Part shown: in pieces, positions 22,023-37,649 of the stretch
Layout: each line of letters opens with the position of its first letter
Numbering within the stretch: position 1 is the first letter of the stretch
Assembly (NCBI GenBank): GCA_014529385.2
Contig: CM043957.1
Coordinates: 82,739,881 to 82,803,880 of the forward strand
Reading direction: 5' to 3'
DNA from: Adiantum capillus-veneris
Lineage: Eukaryota > Streptophyta > Polypodiopsida > Polypodiales > Pteridaceae
DNA: 64,000 bases
Translations under genes and position numbers: made by a program
The notes under the pieces: model-generated
What the model saw: the letters and a program-made list of their open reading frames with translations, nothing else
Databases searched by the model: none
Told to the model about the DNA's origin: nothing

Positions 22023-23156
22023 TGTGAGCGGGATGAAAACACACACAGCGCCTCTATAACGACCCGACACACACTCTTGGAATGATACACACACACACTA
22101 TGGGGCACCACTCGGCTTACACAACACACCTGGCCGAGACAGGGAACACACCTCTGGAGTGAGAGGAGAGAGACTATCCACTTGCCCACTCCACACACAC
22201 ACACACACACACCCAAAAAACTCAGCTCAAAAGAGGAGAATTTCTGATGTTTAGATACAATTGAGCTTGGGCCAACACCAAGGGGGCAAATAGCTCACAC
22301 CGTATGGGTAAAATAAGCCAGATACAATCACAAACTGGAGCAGAAGAGTCGCTCATAGGAGAAACTTACACAGAAAAAAAACAGAAAAAGAGTGAGGAAT
22401 TTGGAAAAATGGACAGCGCCATCGCATCCGGAACGGCCCAAAACCCCAGTTTACAATGTCAAAGTGCTCAAATCCGACCTCGGATGAACAGTTTACGGCC
22501 AAAACAAGCTCCAAAATGAGCAAAAACACACCTACGGCTGTTCCTCCTCTCTTCTCCACGTTTTTTTTTATCTTCTCTCTTGTTTTTCAGTTCCCACACT
22601 TAGCTTTTTTAGTTGGGCACCCTTGGCCTTTTAGATGACCTCAAACGGACCCCGAACAGGCCAAAAACTGACCTTGCAGTGCATAGTTGTCACCCTGCTG
22701 CATCCATGCGCACACCTGGCACTCATTTCTTTTCAATAATGCGTCTCGCAACCACGTGAAGTGGCCCCAAAAAGTGGTCCTAATGATGACCTTTCTGCAT
22801 AACTCTCACAAGAAAACACCACTTTGTGTCCGTATTCATCCGCGTGCAAATATTGACCCCGTTCGCCCTCCTGACGCCACTAGATTCCATCTGACGCACC
22901 TGCTTACCTCATGTCGTCGGCCCGCGGATAGCTTCCTCGAGAAGTTTTACGCGCTATAAACTCCTCATTATTGTAGAAAAAACATACTGGTACTGGTGAT
23001 AGTGAAAGTCGATGCACTATGTACATGCTGTCCTACATGTACACATGTGGGCCCCACGTAACCACCTGGCTCTGGAAAATGGGCAATCCTTTATTCGATG
23101 CACCATGCATGTGTATGTACATATGCACAATCCCTTGCTCCAAAAAACTCCAGACA
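22023..23156 (-). repeat. 3' LTR of the truncated Tat-like copy
   Basis: 1134 bp, reading TGTGAGCGGG at its left end and CCAGACA at its right end, matching the 1141-bp LTRs at 50200 and 57787. A (CA)n tract sits at about 22194-22212. Confidence 0.9.
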
Positions 23157-23184
23157 TAATTTGCCCCTCCCCTAGCCTGCTAGA

Positions 23185-26100
23185 TCATTCATGATCAGCA
23201 GCAGCAAAGAGAGATATGAGACTCGCCGCATCACAGGTCTCCTCATCCCTCACCAACACTGCTTCATCCACCATCATCAATCTAGCATGATACAATTTAA
23301 GACGCAATCCATTTACCCTTGATTTATGTAGAACACCATCCAAGTTAGCCAGCTGATATGTGCCATTTGGAAAACACTCCACTACCTTGAAAGGGCAAAA
23401 CCAAGTCATGTTTCTTGATATCCTTACTTTTGACCTTTTCATTTATCTTTGCCAAAGCCTTATCCTGCATCTGCCCATAATGCTCCAATGCGCTCATCCT
23501 ATCCAATTGGACCTCTTGTAACTGCAAGAGCCTCTCTTTGAATGCATCACTAGGCGGCCCAAGAAACTTCTCTAACATCTTGACCGCAGGCAAATCTACC
23601 TCCACAGGCAATAGTGCTTCCTTTCCATACACCAAATGAAATGGAGTAAACCCTGTACTTGTCTTCACCGAAGTACGGTAAGCCCATAACGCACTAGGCA
23701 ATTCCAAATCCCAATTCTTTCCTTGGTGCTCTGTCACTTTAGAAAGAATTTGTACCAACTCACCATTGAATCTTTCATTTAAGCCATTACACTGCGGGTA
23801 ATAAGGAGTGCTATGCTGGTGCATTATCTTCATCTTTGTGCATAAGAAGTCTAGCAGCTTAGCTCTAAATCCTGGCCCCTTATCTGAAAGTAGCTCTAAT
23901 GGCACCCCAAACTTGAAACATATTTCATCATACACAAATTTTGCCACATCCTTTGCAGTGATCTGTTTTACTGCTATAGCCTCTGCCCATCTAGAGAGAT
24001 AGTCCACTGCCATCAAGATATAGCTTTTGCCCCTGCTTGTGATAGGTAACGGGCCTATTGCATCAATCCCCCACTTTTCAAACACATCAAACGCCATAAT
24101 GGTTTTTCATAGCTCTGGCTTCAACACTCTCTTCCCAAATGCTTGACACCTATTGCAAGACCTACACCAATGGTGAACATCCTTGTGCAAACTAGGCCAT
24201 ACATACCCCTCTTGCAAAATCTTATGCAAGGTGATCTTTAGAGCAAAATGGCCACCACATGCGCCTTCATGATTCTCTTCCAACACTCTGTAAAGCTCCT
24301 CCCGCCAAGGTACATGTCTCAACACGAGATCGGCCCCTTTCATGTATAAGACATCACCAATCAATTTGTACCTGTATGCTCTACGCACAAAGCCATACTT
24401 CTTAGACTTCTGAATCTCCTTTGGAATGATTCCTGTTAGAAAAAACTCCTCTTCTTGAGCCAAACTTTCCCGGCCATGATAAAGAGGTAAAGTGGTCCTC
24501 AACACAAATAGCTCCCCAATCATGCCTTGAGCTGCTTCATGTGCCTCTCCATTTAGAGCACGTTCAATGTGTCTGATGCTCCATGCTTCAAACTTTTTTA
24601 ACAGGCCTTTAATTCTGAAGCACATTTCCTTCAATGAGGTGTTCTTCCTCTTCCACACACCCAGCACTTGCTTCACCACTAACAAGGCATCACCTTTTAT
24701 GCTCAACCTTCGAACCCCATGCTTCAAACAAATGTGTAATCCGGCTTCCAGAGTAGCATATTCAGCCTCATTGTTACTATGAGCATCCAATTTGAACCCT
24801 CTCTTGCATACTAGCTTCCCCTCTGGATCATAAAGTGCTATACCCCCTGAAGCCGCATCATGGCTCTTTCTGTATGAACCATCAAAGAACAACACATGTG
24901 CATTGCTGATCTGTGGCACTTCTTAAACTACCTTTCTCACCACCTCTTCCTTAACAATAAGGGGATTCTCCTTGTAGGTCAACAAATCAGCTAGGGTAGC
25001 CCTTGTACTATCTTCCACTAAAAAAGAGAACTCAAATTCTTGCAGGTCAATCACCCATTTCTTGACTACATTTGACATGTTAGTGCCATTAATTAACTGT
25101 GGCAAAAAGGCATAACTCGTCACGAAAACAAAAGGTCGTGGTAGCAAGTAATGACGAAATCGTCGACAAGCAAATATTACACTGGCCATCACTAGCTCTA
25201 CTTCCGAGAATTTTCTCTCTGCTACCAGCTTCACTCGGCTTGCACAATACACTGGCCTCATATAATGGTTGCCCTTCCCCTTTTGCAATAGCATGGCTCC
25301 AATGGCATCATCCCCTACTGATGGATTTACATAAAACACTTTCTCCTAATCAGGAGCCTGCATGGCTGACAACTCCCCTAACACCTCTCTCACCTCTTGA
25401 AACACTTCTTCACACTTGTCATCCCATTGCAATGGATCATGCTTTGCCACTTGTTGTAATGGATAAAGAATCTGAGAAGACAATGGAATAAACCTTGCCA
25501 TGTACTTCACTTTGTGTATAAAGGTTGCCAATTGCTTCGTACTCGTAGGTGATGGAAGAAGAATAATAGACTTAACCTTATCTGGATCAGCCTCAATGCC
25601 ATTTTCTGACACCATATGGCCCAATAACTTCACCCTTAGCTGTGCTAGATGACATTTCTTTGGATTTAGTTGTCCTCCACATTCATCATATCGAGCCAAT
25701 ACCATCTGCAGCTTCTCATGGTGTTCAGCCCTACTGCTATAAACATGGAAGTCATCCATAAAAGCTTTAACACAACTACCAATGAATGGTTCCAGCACCC
25801 AATTTGCTCTCTCTTGATAGAAGGAAGGTCCATTTGACAACCCAAATGGAAATACTGTGTAGCAATAGCAGCCCGATGGCATAATAAAAGTTGTCTTTGT
25901 GCGGTCTTTAAGAGCAATCTTCAATTGAAAATAGCCTGAAAAACCATCACACACATTGTACCTCTCATAACCTGCCACTGAATCCAAGATCTGATCAATG
26001 AATGGAAGAGGATATGGGTTCTTCTTAGTGGCTGCGTTTAAGGGTTTAAAATCTACACAAATTCTCCACTTCCCATCCTTCTTTGGACTGGACTCACCCA

Positions 26101-26746
26101 TTCTGTGGTCTCCACAGGGACTATGAACCCTGCCTTCAATAACTTGTCCACCTCTTCTCGTAAGGCTTCCATTTGCTCTTGACCCATCCTTCTTAGCCTT
26201 TGCTACACTGGCTTAGCACCTTCTTTCAACACCTTCTTTCACCTTCTTAGAATCTCTTCGCCCTTGAACCCTCTGATCTCTTCATATGAAGTAATGAACA
26301 AATCAGGAAAACTAGCCAGCATGTGCAAATATATATCCTTCTCCATAGTTGAGAGGTCTCCACTGATCATTTGTGTCATCAATTCCTCCTTCTTTGACAA
26401 CTCAACCTTGGTTTGCATCAGACCTTCAATCACTTCAAAAGGCCCTTCACTTTCATCTTCAACCTCATTCGCAAATGCAACTAAACCAAACTCCTGGATT
26501 TCTTTGTCCATCAAAAGAAATGCAACATCAGCATCCTCATCACTACTGGTAGTGCTATCGCTGTCCTCATCTGTCACTGTGGAAGAGTCTTCATTACTAG
26601 ACTCATCCTCATCTTCATAAAGCTCCTCTAATCGTTTCCTTGTGTCCATATTATAAAGCTTCTTGGTACCTGTCTTTCCATAGAGGCTAATTGTACCATG
26701 TCGCCAATCTTGAACAGCTCCCACTGCACGTAACCATGGTCTGCCC
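23185..26746 (-). pseudogene. pol: Truncated pol of the Tat-like copy (linker, RT, two RNase H, integrase)
   Basis: Reading right to left: acidic linker after the protease (26746-26239), RT (26101-25346, active site FMDDFHVYS), first RNase H (25339-24923), second RNase H with FFDGSYRKSH and NNEAEY plus the integrase zinc-binding part (24919-24107), integrase core (24097-23345, with IDAIGPLP, SDKGPGF and NGLNERFNGE) and the tail to 23185. Breaks against the intact copy: frameshift between 26239 and 26101, a stop at about 25343 (Trp codon in the intact copy), a stop at about 24921 (Glu codon in the intact copy), a frame break near 24100 and a deletion of about 60 bp near 23397. It cannot make a functional polyprotein. 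Confidence 0.9.
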
Positions 26747-26990
26747 TTATTTTCACTTTCTCTCCATCTTTGTCCATTATAGTGGTTTCCCCGTTGTAAT
26801 GAATTGAAGAAATCAATTTGTGGCCTCTTTGGAAATCTGTGCCCCATGGTTGGAGCCAAAAGAATGTGTTTGTCTAGAGGCATCTTGTGCCTTTAATGAC
26901 CTCTGTTTTGCTGATGCAAACTTCAAAGCTCTTGTAGGAATATTATTGTCTTTACTTTCGTGCCATCAATTGCTTCAAACTTGCTGATGA
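26747..26990 (-). pseudogene. Fragment of a second Ty3 element (post-protease region)
   Basis: Directly beyond the breakpoint at 26746 the minus strand reads PQIDFFNS in one frame and HYNGETTIMDKDGEKVKI in another. That resembles the sequence just after the protease in other Ty3 elements, but not the neighbouring Tat-like family. It is short and frameshifted, so the identification is tentative. Confidence 0.4.
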
Positions 26991-27019
26991 AGATGTTTGG
27001 GGGTATTTGTGATAGCTCC

Positions 27020-28200
27020 TGCCATAAAATCTAATAATTAACCAACCCAAATTAGTTTCTCATATTAAACTAATCATTTATTGTGGGAGAATAGACGTCT
27101 GCAAGGGCTAGAATATAGACATGTGCTTACCAGTATATATCAACACGGGGCCAATGGTAAAGGGGTCCAAGTGAGAGATGATTTGTTAAAGATCAAGGCT
27201 ATCTAATAGAGCTTAAAGACCTAAGGGTTAGGTTCATTAAAGACCTCCAATGGTTAGTGTTAAAAAGTCCTTTGACCTTGGGTAAGCTAGGGATGTGCTT
27301 GTGGTGGGAACCTCGCCCATGTTTGAGGTGCTTGTCGTGCTTGCTGATTAAGGTAATTGAGGTGCTTAATGAATAAGGTTCTAAGGTGCTCCATGACTAA
27401 GGTGCTTGAGGGCGTGAGGTGTTCCACAAAGTCAATGCATATCCCTACACAAGGGGTGCGGGATAGAGAGAGAACACACACACCCTCACACAAGGAAAGC
27501 TTGGTACAAAGAAAGCAAATAGGACACTTGTCAAGCTCCTCTTCATGTTGCCCTCATTGTGTGCCTAAAGGGATCCAATGATAATTTAGTTAATTTAATT
27601 AAATATTGTCTATGCATTTATCAAGTCCTCTCTCTCAAAGGGGAAAGGGGGACACTTGTCCTAAGTCTACCCTTGCTGCTTGATATTCACCAAGCTTGTG
27701 ATTGGCCAAGATTGAAGAGGTCCAATCAAATGCAAGCTAGTGCTTGAAGAGGGGGACAAGGCAAGGAGGGGGACTAGCTTGGGGGGTATAATCTGCCACA
27801 CGCACGTGTGCACACACACACACACACACACACATTGTGTGAGTTGCAAAGTGCAAGAGCTCCATGTCCTTCTCCAAGCTTGTAGAGAAGTTGAAAGCAT
27901 ACACCAACACTCTTGGTTATGGAATGCAAATCCAACCAAGAGCCATGTTTCAATGCTTAAGCTTGTCATATTCTCCATTTTCATTACTATGCTATTATAT
28001 GTATGCTAGCAAGAAGAGTGATGATAAGTGAGGAACTATTTCTTTTTCCTATGGATGTTTCTTCTTCCTCTTCCCTACCCTCATTCCCCGCTAAATCTCT
28101 CCACCTTTGAAGGTGTTTGAGGCCTTGGGATTGAGGCTGGGGATGGTTAATGCTTTTCACAAAGTCTATGTTATGCTTTCTTAAGTTGGCCATGAAAGGT
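27020..28200 (+). repeat. 5' LTR of the truncated chromovirus relative (3' end deleted)
   Basis: TGCCATAAAATC start aligns with TGTCATAATAATC at 10551. It shares the microsatellite-bearing middle (CA tract at about 27806-27834) and the motif GGTGTGTGAGG/GGTGTTTGAGG near its end. The sequence corresponding to the last part of the LTR and to the PBS is missing. Confidence 0.7.
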
Positions 28201-28540
28201 TGGGCCTGTTTATTGCAATAGGGTAAGTGGGACAGGGATCTTTTATCTTGGTTGAGAAGGACTTAGTACAAGGTACATCATTGGGAACTATAGTCTTAAT
28301 AATGGAGCCTCTCGGGGCTTTGCCTTTGGATTAACCATTATTGACCTACGAGCAAGCTCAACAAGAACCATAATCAACCGAGAAATATTAGATTCTCTCC
28401 ACTAGTCTTTGCAATCAACAGTGTCTAAACCATCGTTGTGGCTGCTTGAGAACTGATTTTCAAAGGTAAAGAAGAGTAACGACTAAGGTTTTTGAGGGTA
28501 CCAGAGCATGAGTAATCTATACATAAGTTTAATTAGCATG

Positions 28541-29870
28541 GATGACAATAACCAAGAGACTAGAATTGATAACTTTGATTTTTCACATGAAGGTGCTAAT
28601 GATGATGCCCCATGTTTGTCAATTATCTTGTTACTAGGTTACAACAAGCTATGGGCAACCGTGCTTTGCAATCCAAAGTTACTCAATAACTTTCTGCTTA
28701 TGGGATTTCCCTTCCTCTCCAAGAGGAGAGAGAGATTAGGAGGCCTCTTGAGGAGAACCCCAAAAGAAGACTCTCTCCCATACGAGAGAAGGAATCCAAA
28801 GAACAAGAAAGTAATGAATCCCTAAGCTCCTCTAAATATGTGGTTGCACAAAGGTAGTGGTCTAGATGGTCGCCAACTCCAGGAAATGGTCAACCCATAG
28901 TCCTTCTCCTCGTCACTCTAGAAAGGAAGAGAGGAAACAAAGGAATAAAAGTTCAAGAAAGAGGTCACCCTCTTGTCTTTCTTCTTCACCTTCCTCCTCT
29001 TTCGACAAAATCTGTGTCTATTCTCCTAGAGAATACAAGAGGGAAGGACATTGCAAATCTTACCCTGCATGGAGAGGTCCGTAAATCCCAAGAAGTTCAA
29101 AGAGGGAGGAAAGAGTATCCCTTTTCTCACCTATGATGGCACCTTTGGTGCTACCAACAAAGTATTGGCCTCCATCCAGCAATTTGATGCGGCCTTTGGA
29201 GACAAGGGCTTCACGGAGTCCTCCAAGCTACACCATGTAGTTATGTACTTACAAAACTTTGCTCGTCAATGGTGGTCTAGTCTTCATGGAAACGTGCAAC
29301 AAATCCCCAAGGACATGGAAAACTCTACGAGTTTCCACCATGAAGCAATTCCTTGCAAGCAATGCAAAGGATAAAGTGCTTACCGAATGGCGGAGTTTGA
29401 AGCTTCTCTCCCATGAATCTATCCACAAATACATGGACAAGTTTTGGAATTTACATTTCAAGGCTATTTTCTTTCAAAAGATAGACTTTGCCGAGAAAAA
29501 TCAACAATTTTGTGCGGGATTACCTGAAGAGATGGCCGAGTACGGCAACTCTCAATGGCCTGGTTCTATCACCAAAGTAATCCACCACACTGTGGTTGCT
29601 TCGCGCATCAATTTTGAAAAAGGGGCTAGAAGGAATGTCAAGCCCATGGAAAGCAAAGACAAAAGTGATGCAAATGGGAAAACCAATGCCCAAAATTCTT
29701 CCCAAGGCAATTCCAATAACAACAACAACAACAACTAGTCCAAGGAGAAGTGTGTTTACAAAGGTAAAAATAAACTCTCTCCTGAAGAGCTTTAAGCTTT
29801 TTGCAATGACCATAAATGTTTTAAGTGTGGGGAGCAAGGACATGGCTATTGGTCTTGCCCCAAGAGAAAT
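28541..29870 (+). pseudogene. gag: Gag of the truncated chromovirus relative
   Basis: The ATG at 28541 opens MDDNNQETRIDNFDFSHE, the counterpart of the start at 12609. The N-terminal part is frameshifted; a basic serine-rich stretch RNKSSRKRSPSCLSSSPSS lies at about 28940-29000. The capsid domain follows (29100-29650: FLTYDGTF, RQWWSSL, IHKYMDKFWNLHFK) and ends in an Asn-rich tract (29712-29737). A zinc knuckle CFKCGEQGHGYWSC is at about 29818-29860. At least three frame changes are present. Confidence 0.85.
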
Positions 29871-30213
29871 GCCTGCAATGAGACTCCTAGAGCTTCCACT
29901 ATCGAAGCTCCAAAAGAGGATTCTCATTGCAAAGGATCACCTCTCTCCTATGCTTGGGGAAAGGTAAGGGAGTATGATTCCTTCATCTTGTTTGACATTG
30001 GCTCTACTTGCAACTTCATATGAATGGAGTTGTACACCAAGTTGGGCATTCAAGATTTCAAGATGAGAGATACTGTAACAAGCGACACAACTTTCAAGGG
30101 ATAGCAAGCCTCCGTTACTCCCTTAATTGGGAAATTGAGGTTTCATGTCCAAAGCAATGTCGACAAAGAATACTTTTTTATCTCTCTACTCCAACATGGG
30201 GATTTTATCTTTG
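29871..30213 (+). pseudogene. pol: Protease fragment of the truncated chromovirus relative
   Basis: LFDIGSTCNFI at about 29990 corresponds to the FDPGSTHNFIS active-site block of the complete chromovirus, here interrupted by a TGA directly after it. Similarity fades at about 30213 at the position matching HEDVILG, which marks the truncation point. Confidence 0.75.
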
Positions 30214-34090
<3,877 letters not shown>

Positions 34091-34569
34091 TGTAGATGGC
34101 TAGATAGGTCAATATGTGGGAACGTCTTCTTAGGAGATGGACAGCGAATTACTTAGTAGTTACTATGGTAATTACTATAGTAAACCCGAAGTGTATAAAT
34201 AGGGCCCATTACATTGTAATCGGGTTGGCAATTGTTATCATTTGGGTTAGCGCATTGGCTACACTTGTACTTGAGAATCATTGGCAGTATTGTCTGCTGT
34301 ACTCTCTCATTGTAAATTATATTCGCTGTAATCTTGATCCGTAATTCCAATCATGGCATATATTGCAGTTGCACTTACTTCTCGTCCAGTCTTCTGAATC
34401 TGAATCTGAACCTTATTTCCAGTACATAAGTCTGATTCTTATTTCAGTATCCAAATTTCAGTCTAGTTTCTAATTCCTGTCCAGTCTACTATCTGAAATC
34501 TTCCTACACTAGTAGCTGAAATCTTCTAACACTGGAATTAGCTGTCTCAAGAGATTAGCTCCAATTCCA
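34091..34569 (+). repeat. 5' LTR of the 11.9-kb Ty3 element
   Basis: 479 bp, TG...CA ends; the partner is at 45503-45975. Confidence 0.93.
34194..34200 (+). promoter_or_regulatory. TATA box in the 5' LTR
   Basis: GTGTATAAATAGGGCCC across this point; the 3' LTR has the weaker TTTAAATAGG at the matching place (about 45606-45614). Confidence 0.6.
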
Positions 34570-34572
34570 TTT

Positions 34573-34588
34573 TGGCGATCACGGTGGC
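34573..34588 (+). other. Probable PBS of the 11.9-kb element
   Basis: TGGCGATCACGGTGGC three bases after the LTR end. The TGG start fits; the tRNA is not assigned. Confidence 0.5.
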
Positions 34589-34644
34589 TCGAGCTGAAGC
34601 TCGATTGACTGAAAGACTCTTCTCCCAGTTGGAAGTTTTCAACA

Positions 34645-36470
34645 ATGGCACCGAAATCCAGTTGTGGCCGGAAATCCACCATTCGTGTTGATCCCATTCC
34701 TGAGGAGTCAGGAAGAGAGTCTGACCCCAAGCAAGAGAAGCTGACTGACACCAAGGCTCAGGAGGAGCATAGTCAGGCTGATGAGGCACAGGACTCATAG
34801 CACTCCAGTCATTCTCGACGCTGACGGGCAGAACGGGAAGCACGGAAAGCCAAGAGTTCCAAGAGTTCTCAGTCCCGGCAGAGAGATGAGGGTACGAAGG
34901 GAAGTAAAGGTAGTCACTGTACTTCTAGCAGAAAAACCAAAGAAGACATTGACACTGAGACAGAGACAGAGATTGATTGGGATGCTGACACTAACAATTG
35001 CAAGAAGACTCCCAAGTGCCATTCTGAATCCAAGAAGAGAAGTGGCAGGATCAGTAGTAATCGGAATGATTACACAGCTTCCCTGAAACTTTCTTTTCCA
35101 ATATTCAAGGGAGGAAAGAAGGATGATCCAGACGTTCACATACAGGCTTTCGAGCAGTATGATGAACTGAAATATATTGATGAAGATGATTGGGGGGAAT
35201 ATTTTCCACAAACCTTGAAGGAGGCAGCGAGGAAACGGTATTACCATTACCCTGCCTGCCAGCTCAGATCATACAACAAATTGCTTAAAGCCTTCAGGTT
35301 GGAATATTCCGACAATAGAGGGGATGAAGATATTTTTTGTGAACTAGATAATATCAAACAGAGAAATTTATTAGTCCGTAGTTATGTGGAAAAGATCAAG
35401 GAGCTAACCAGGCAGTTACAGAAACCGCCATCTGAGAAGAGGTTGAGGGCATGGGTTGAGAATCAAAAAGCTTAGGGAATAAGAGGTACCAGCCCCTACC
35501 AAGAAATTTAATGATCTGGTCCAAAGGACATTAAAGCTGGAACAGCAGGCCAAGAAGGAAAAGACCCACAAGAAGCGAAGGACCAGTAGCAGTAGCTCGG
35601 CTACTGAAAGTTCTGATTCTAGTGAGATGTCTAGTAGCTCCGAGAGGAGTTCTAATGAACGAGCCAAGGAGAAGTCAAAGAAGGGATCTTGGACCAAGAA
35701 AATTGAAGAAATGGCTAAACAGATTGTCGAAATCAGCCACACAAGACAGCCAGCTAGGAAGATGGAGACTTGGTGTTCGAAATGCAAATCCAAGGATCAT
35801 ATCTCCAATGAATGTCCACAATGTATCTACTGTAAGGCTTTTGGTCATCTATGGAAAAATTGTGGCATGAGAATCCACCACTTTAATAAAGGCAAAGATC
35901 TATCAATGGTTGCCTACACTGAACCAGTGAAGGTAGAACCAGTCAAAGTAGCTCAAGAGGAGAGACCAGGTATGAGAATCACCCACTTTAAGAAAGGCAA
36001 AGATCTATCAGTGGTTGCCTACACTGAACCAGTGAAGGTAGAACCAGTCAAAGTAGCTCACTGAACCAGTGAAGGTAGAACCAGTCAAAGTAGCTCAAGA
36101 GGAGAGACCAGGTACCAGTGGTACTGGTCAGGGAGGTGGCCAATTCCAACCAGGTATGGGCAGAGACAGAGGACGAGGCAACTTCCAGAATAGGAGCATG
36201 AATTGTTACACTTGTGGGAAGTATGGCCATTTTGCAGCCCAATGCCTTGATGCACCTGCAACTACTACTACTGAGGCTAAGGCACCAGAGCCAGTCCCAG
36301 TCAGGGTAGTTACTAGAAGCAAGGGTGTAGTCATTGAAGAAATTCCAGACACTTCAGAAGCACCAGTCAATCCTAACAGTAGCAAGTGGGCTAAACAAAG
36401 AGAAATTTGGAAGGCCAAAGGTAAAGAGAAGGTGGTAGATGAGTGGCAAGCGTAGAGGGAACTAGCGGCT
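34645..36470 (+). pseudogene. gag: Gag of the 11.9-kb element, three CCHC zinc knuckles
   Basis: The ATG at 34645 opens MAPKSSCGRKSTIRVD; a stop at 34797 interrupts it, after which a Lys/Ser-rich stretch and the capsid domain follow (FPIFKGGKKDDPDVHI, EYFPQTLKEAARKRYYHY). Zinc knuckles are CSKCKSKDHISNEC and CIYCKAFGHLWKNC, adjacent at about 35770-35860, and CYTCGKYGHFAAQC at about 36200-36245. Between knuckles two and three lies a 105-bp in-frame duplication plus a partial third copy (35867-36110) rich in EPVKVEPVKVA. Stops at about 35473, 36062 and 36455 break it. Three knuckles are more than the usual one or two in plant Ty3 Gag. Confidence 0.85.
35867..36110 (+). repeat. 105-bp duplication plus partial third unit inside gag
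   Basis: Units starting at 35867 and 35972 encode MRI.HF.KGKDLS.VAYTEP; a shorter repeat of the EPVKVEPVKVA part follows to about 36110 and shifts the frame. Confidence 0.85.
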
Positions 36471-36575
36471 AAAATCACGGAGGATTTAGCCAAGAAGCTG
36501 CCAGAGCAGCCAGAAAGTTCCCACGCTAGAGTCATTGAGAGGATATCAGCCCAATCAACTGATAAAGATCAGTCA

Positions 36576-37298
36576 GTGCCGGCCATAACTGAGACCATGC
36601 TGGCTGTGGTACATGGACTTGCTGATGAACTGAGAGTGGATGGAAAGAGTGGAAGCACTGCAAAAGAGGAATGGCAGTGTGAAGATACCAGTTCTTCAAG
36701 CTCTGACAAACAGTCTGACCAAGAGAGAGAAGAAATTCATGTGAAAATTTGTGATAGAATTTAGAAGCTGACTGTAGAGCTGGAGGTTATCATAAAAACC
36801 TTGCCTGAGGTGGCCAACTTTATCAGACAGCATAGGAAAGCTGAGGCGGAGTCCAGAACAGTGGACCTGATGGCCGTCCGAGATGATGAAGTTCCACTTA
36901 TTCAGGTGGACTACAAGGTTAGGAAGCAATGGGAACCTCTCTCAAGTGTTATCTTGGATGGAGGAGCACGAGTCAACATAATGGGAGTCCATCTCCAGCA
37001 AAGAATGGGTATCATTAATATGAAACCAGCACCATTCAAAGTACGAATGGTAGATCATAGAGTCGTACTGGCAACGGGTATGATTGAAAATATGCAGATA
37101 AGAGTTGGGAGGGAGAAATTCAAAACCAGTTTCCTAGTTCTGGATGTGCAAGGGGCATATGGGATGCTACTAGGGCGCCCATGGTTGAGAACAGCACATG
37201 CTGTTCATGACTATGCAAACCAAATATTAACCATAGAAGGGCCAGTGGTAGAATCCAAATCCAGACAAACAATACTAGGAGCTGGAGAAAGGAACTGA
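36576..37298 (+). pseudogene. pol: Protease region of the 11.9-kb element
   Basis: The retropepsin-like motif VILDGGARVNIM at about 36950 has DGGA in place of DSGA, as do the Tat-like elements in this window (YVDGGAQ). The flap-side block MLLGRPWLRTAHA is at about 37165. A stop at 36762 splits it from the upstream linker and the frame ends at 37296. The DGG form is shared by several elements here, so it is probably a lineage feature, not damage. Confidence 0.8.
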
Positions 37299-37649
37299 GG
37301 TCGAAGGAGTTATGTCAGAAGTACAGGGCCAAGAAGATCGAGCGAATGCTAACGGCCATGAACATATTCCCTTTGGCAGAGATTGACTTGAATGCAGTCT
37401 TGCTGAATAAAGAGCAGGCTGACAAGCAGAAAAGAAAATTCCCTTATCAGTTTACTGAAGTCAATACAAGGGAAAGAACAGTTCAGCTCAGCTGATACTT
37501 GTATAGTAGAGGAACCAGTACGTTCTGAAGAGTACCCAGTGGATCAGAATACTGATTCAGAAATGAATGGACCATCCTGGGATTACGCTGAAGAATCGAC
37601 CAAACGAAAAGGAGACGGGCCTAATTGGTTGCTTCCAGACGACCAATAA

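Larger units (their letters stand above)
22023..26746 (-). mobile_element. 5'-truncated Tat-like Ty3 element, same family as 50200-58927
   Basis: The 3' LTR (22023-23156) and pol sequence closely match the intact element at 50200-58927, also on the minus strand. Homology stops at 26746 inside the protease-RT linker (at the GRPW block), so gag, leader, PBS and 5' LTR are missing. Small deletions relative to the intact copy occur at about 23255, 23397 and 26092. Beyond the breakpoint lies a fragment of a different Ty3 element. Confidence 0.9.
27020..30213 (+). mobile_element. Truncated, diverged relative of the chromovirus at 10551
   Basis: Starts with an LTR whose first 60 bases match 10551 (shared TTTCTCATATTAAACT), then leader and gag matching 12260-14000. 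It ends inside the protease at about 30213, where similarity to 14440 stops. RT, RNase H, integrase and the 3' LTR are absent. The end of the LTR and the PBS appear deleted (about 28190-28205). Divergence is far higher than between the LTRs at 10551 and 17892, so this is an older insertion or a sister family. Confidence 0.85.

Noticed and set aside
22304-22638. ORFs inside the 1.1-kb LTRs (also near 50434-50822 and 58021-58409)
   Set aside because: Repeated only because the LTR is repeated; frames differ between copies and no protein family is recognised.
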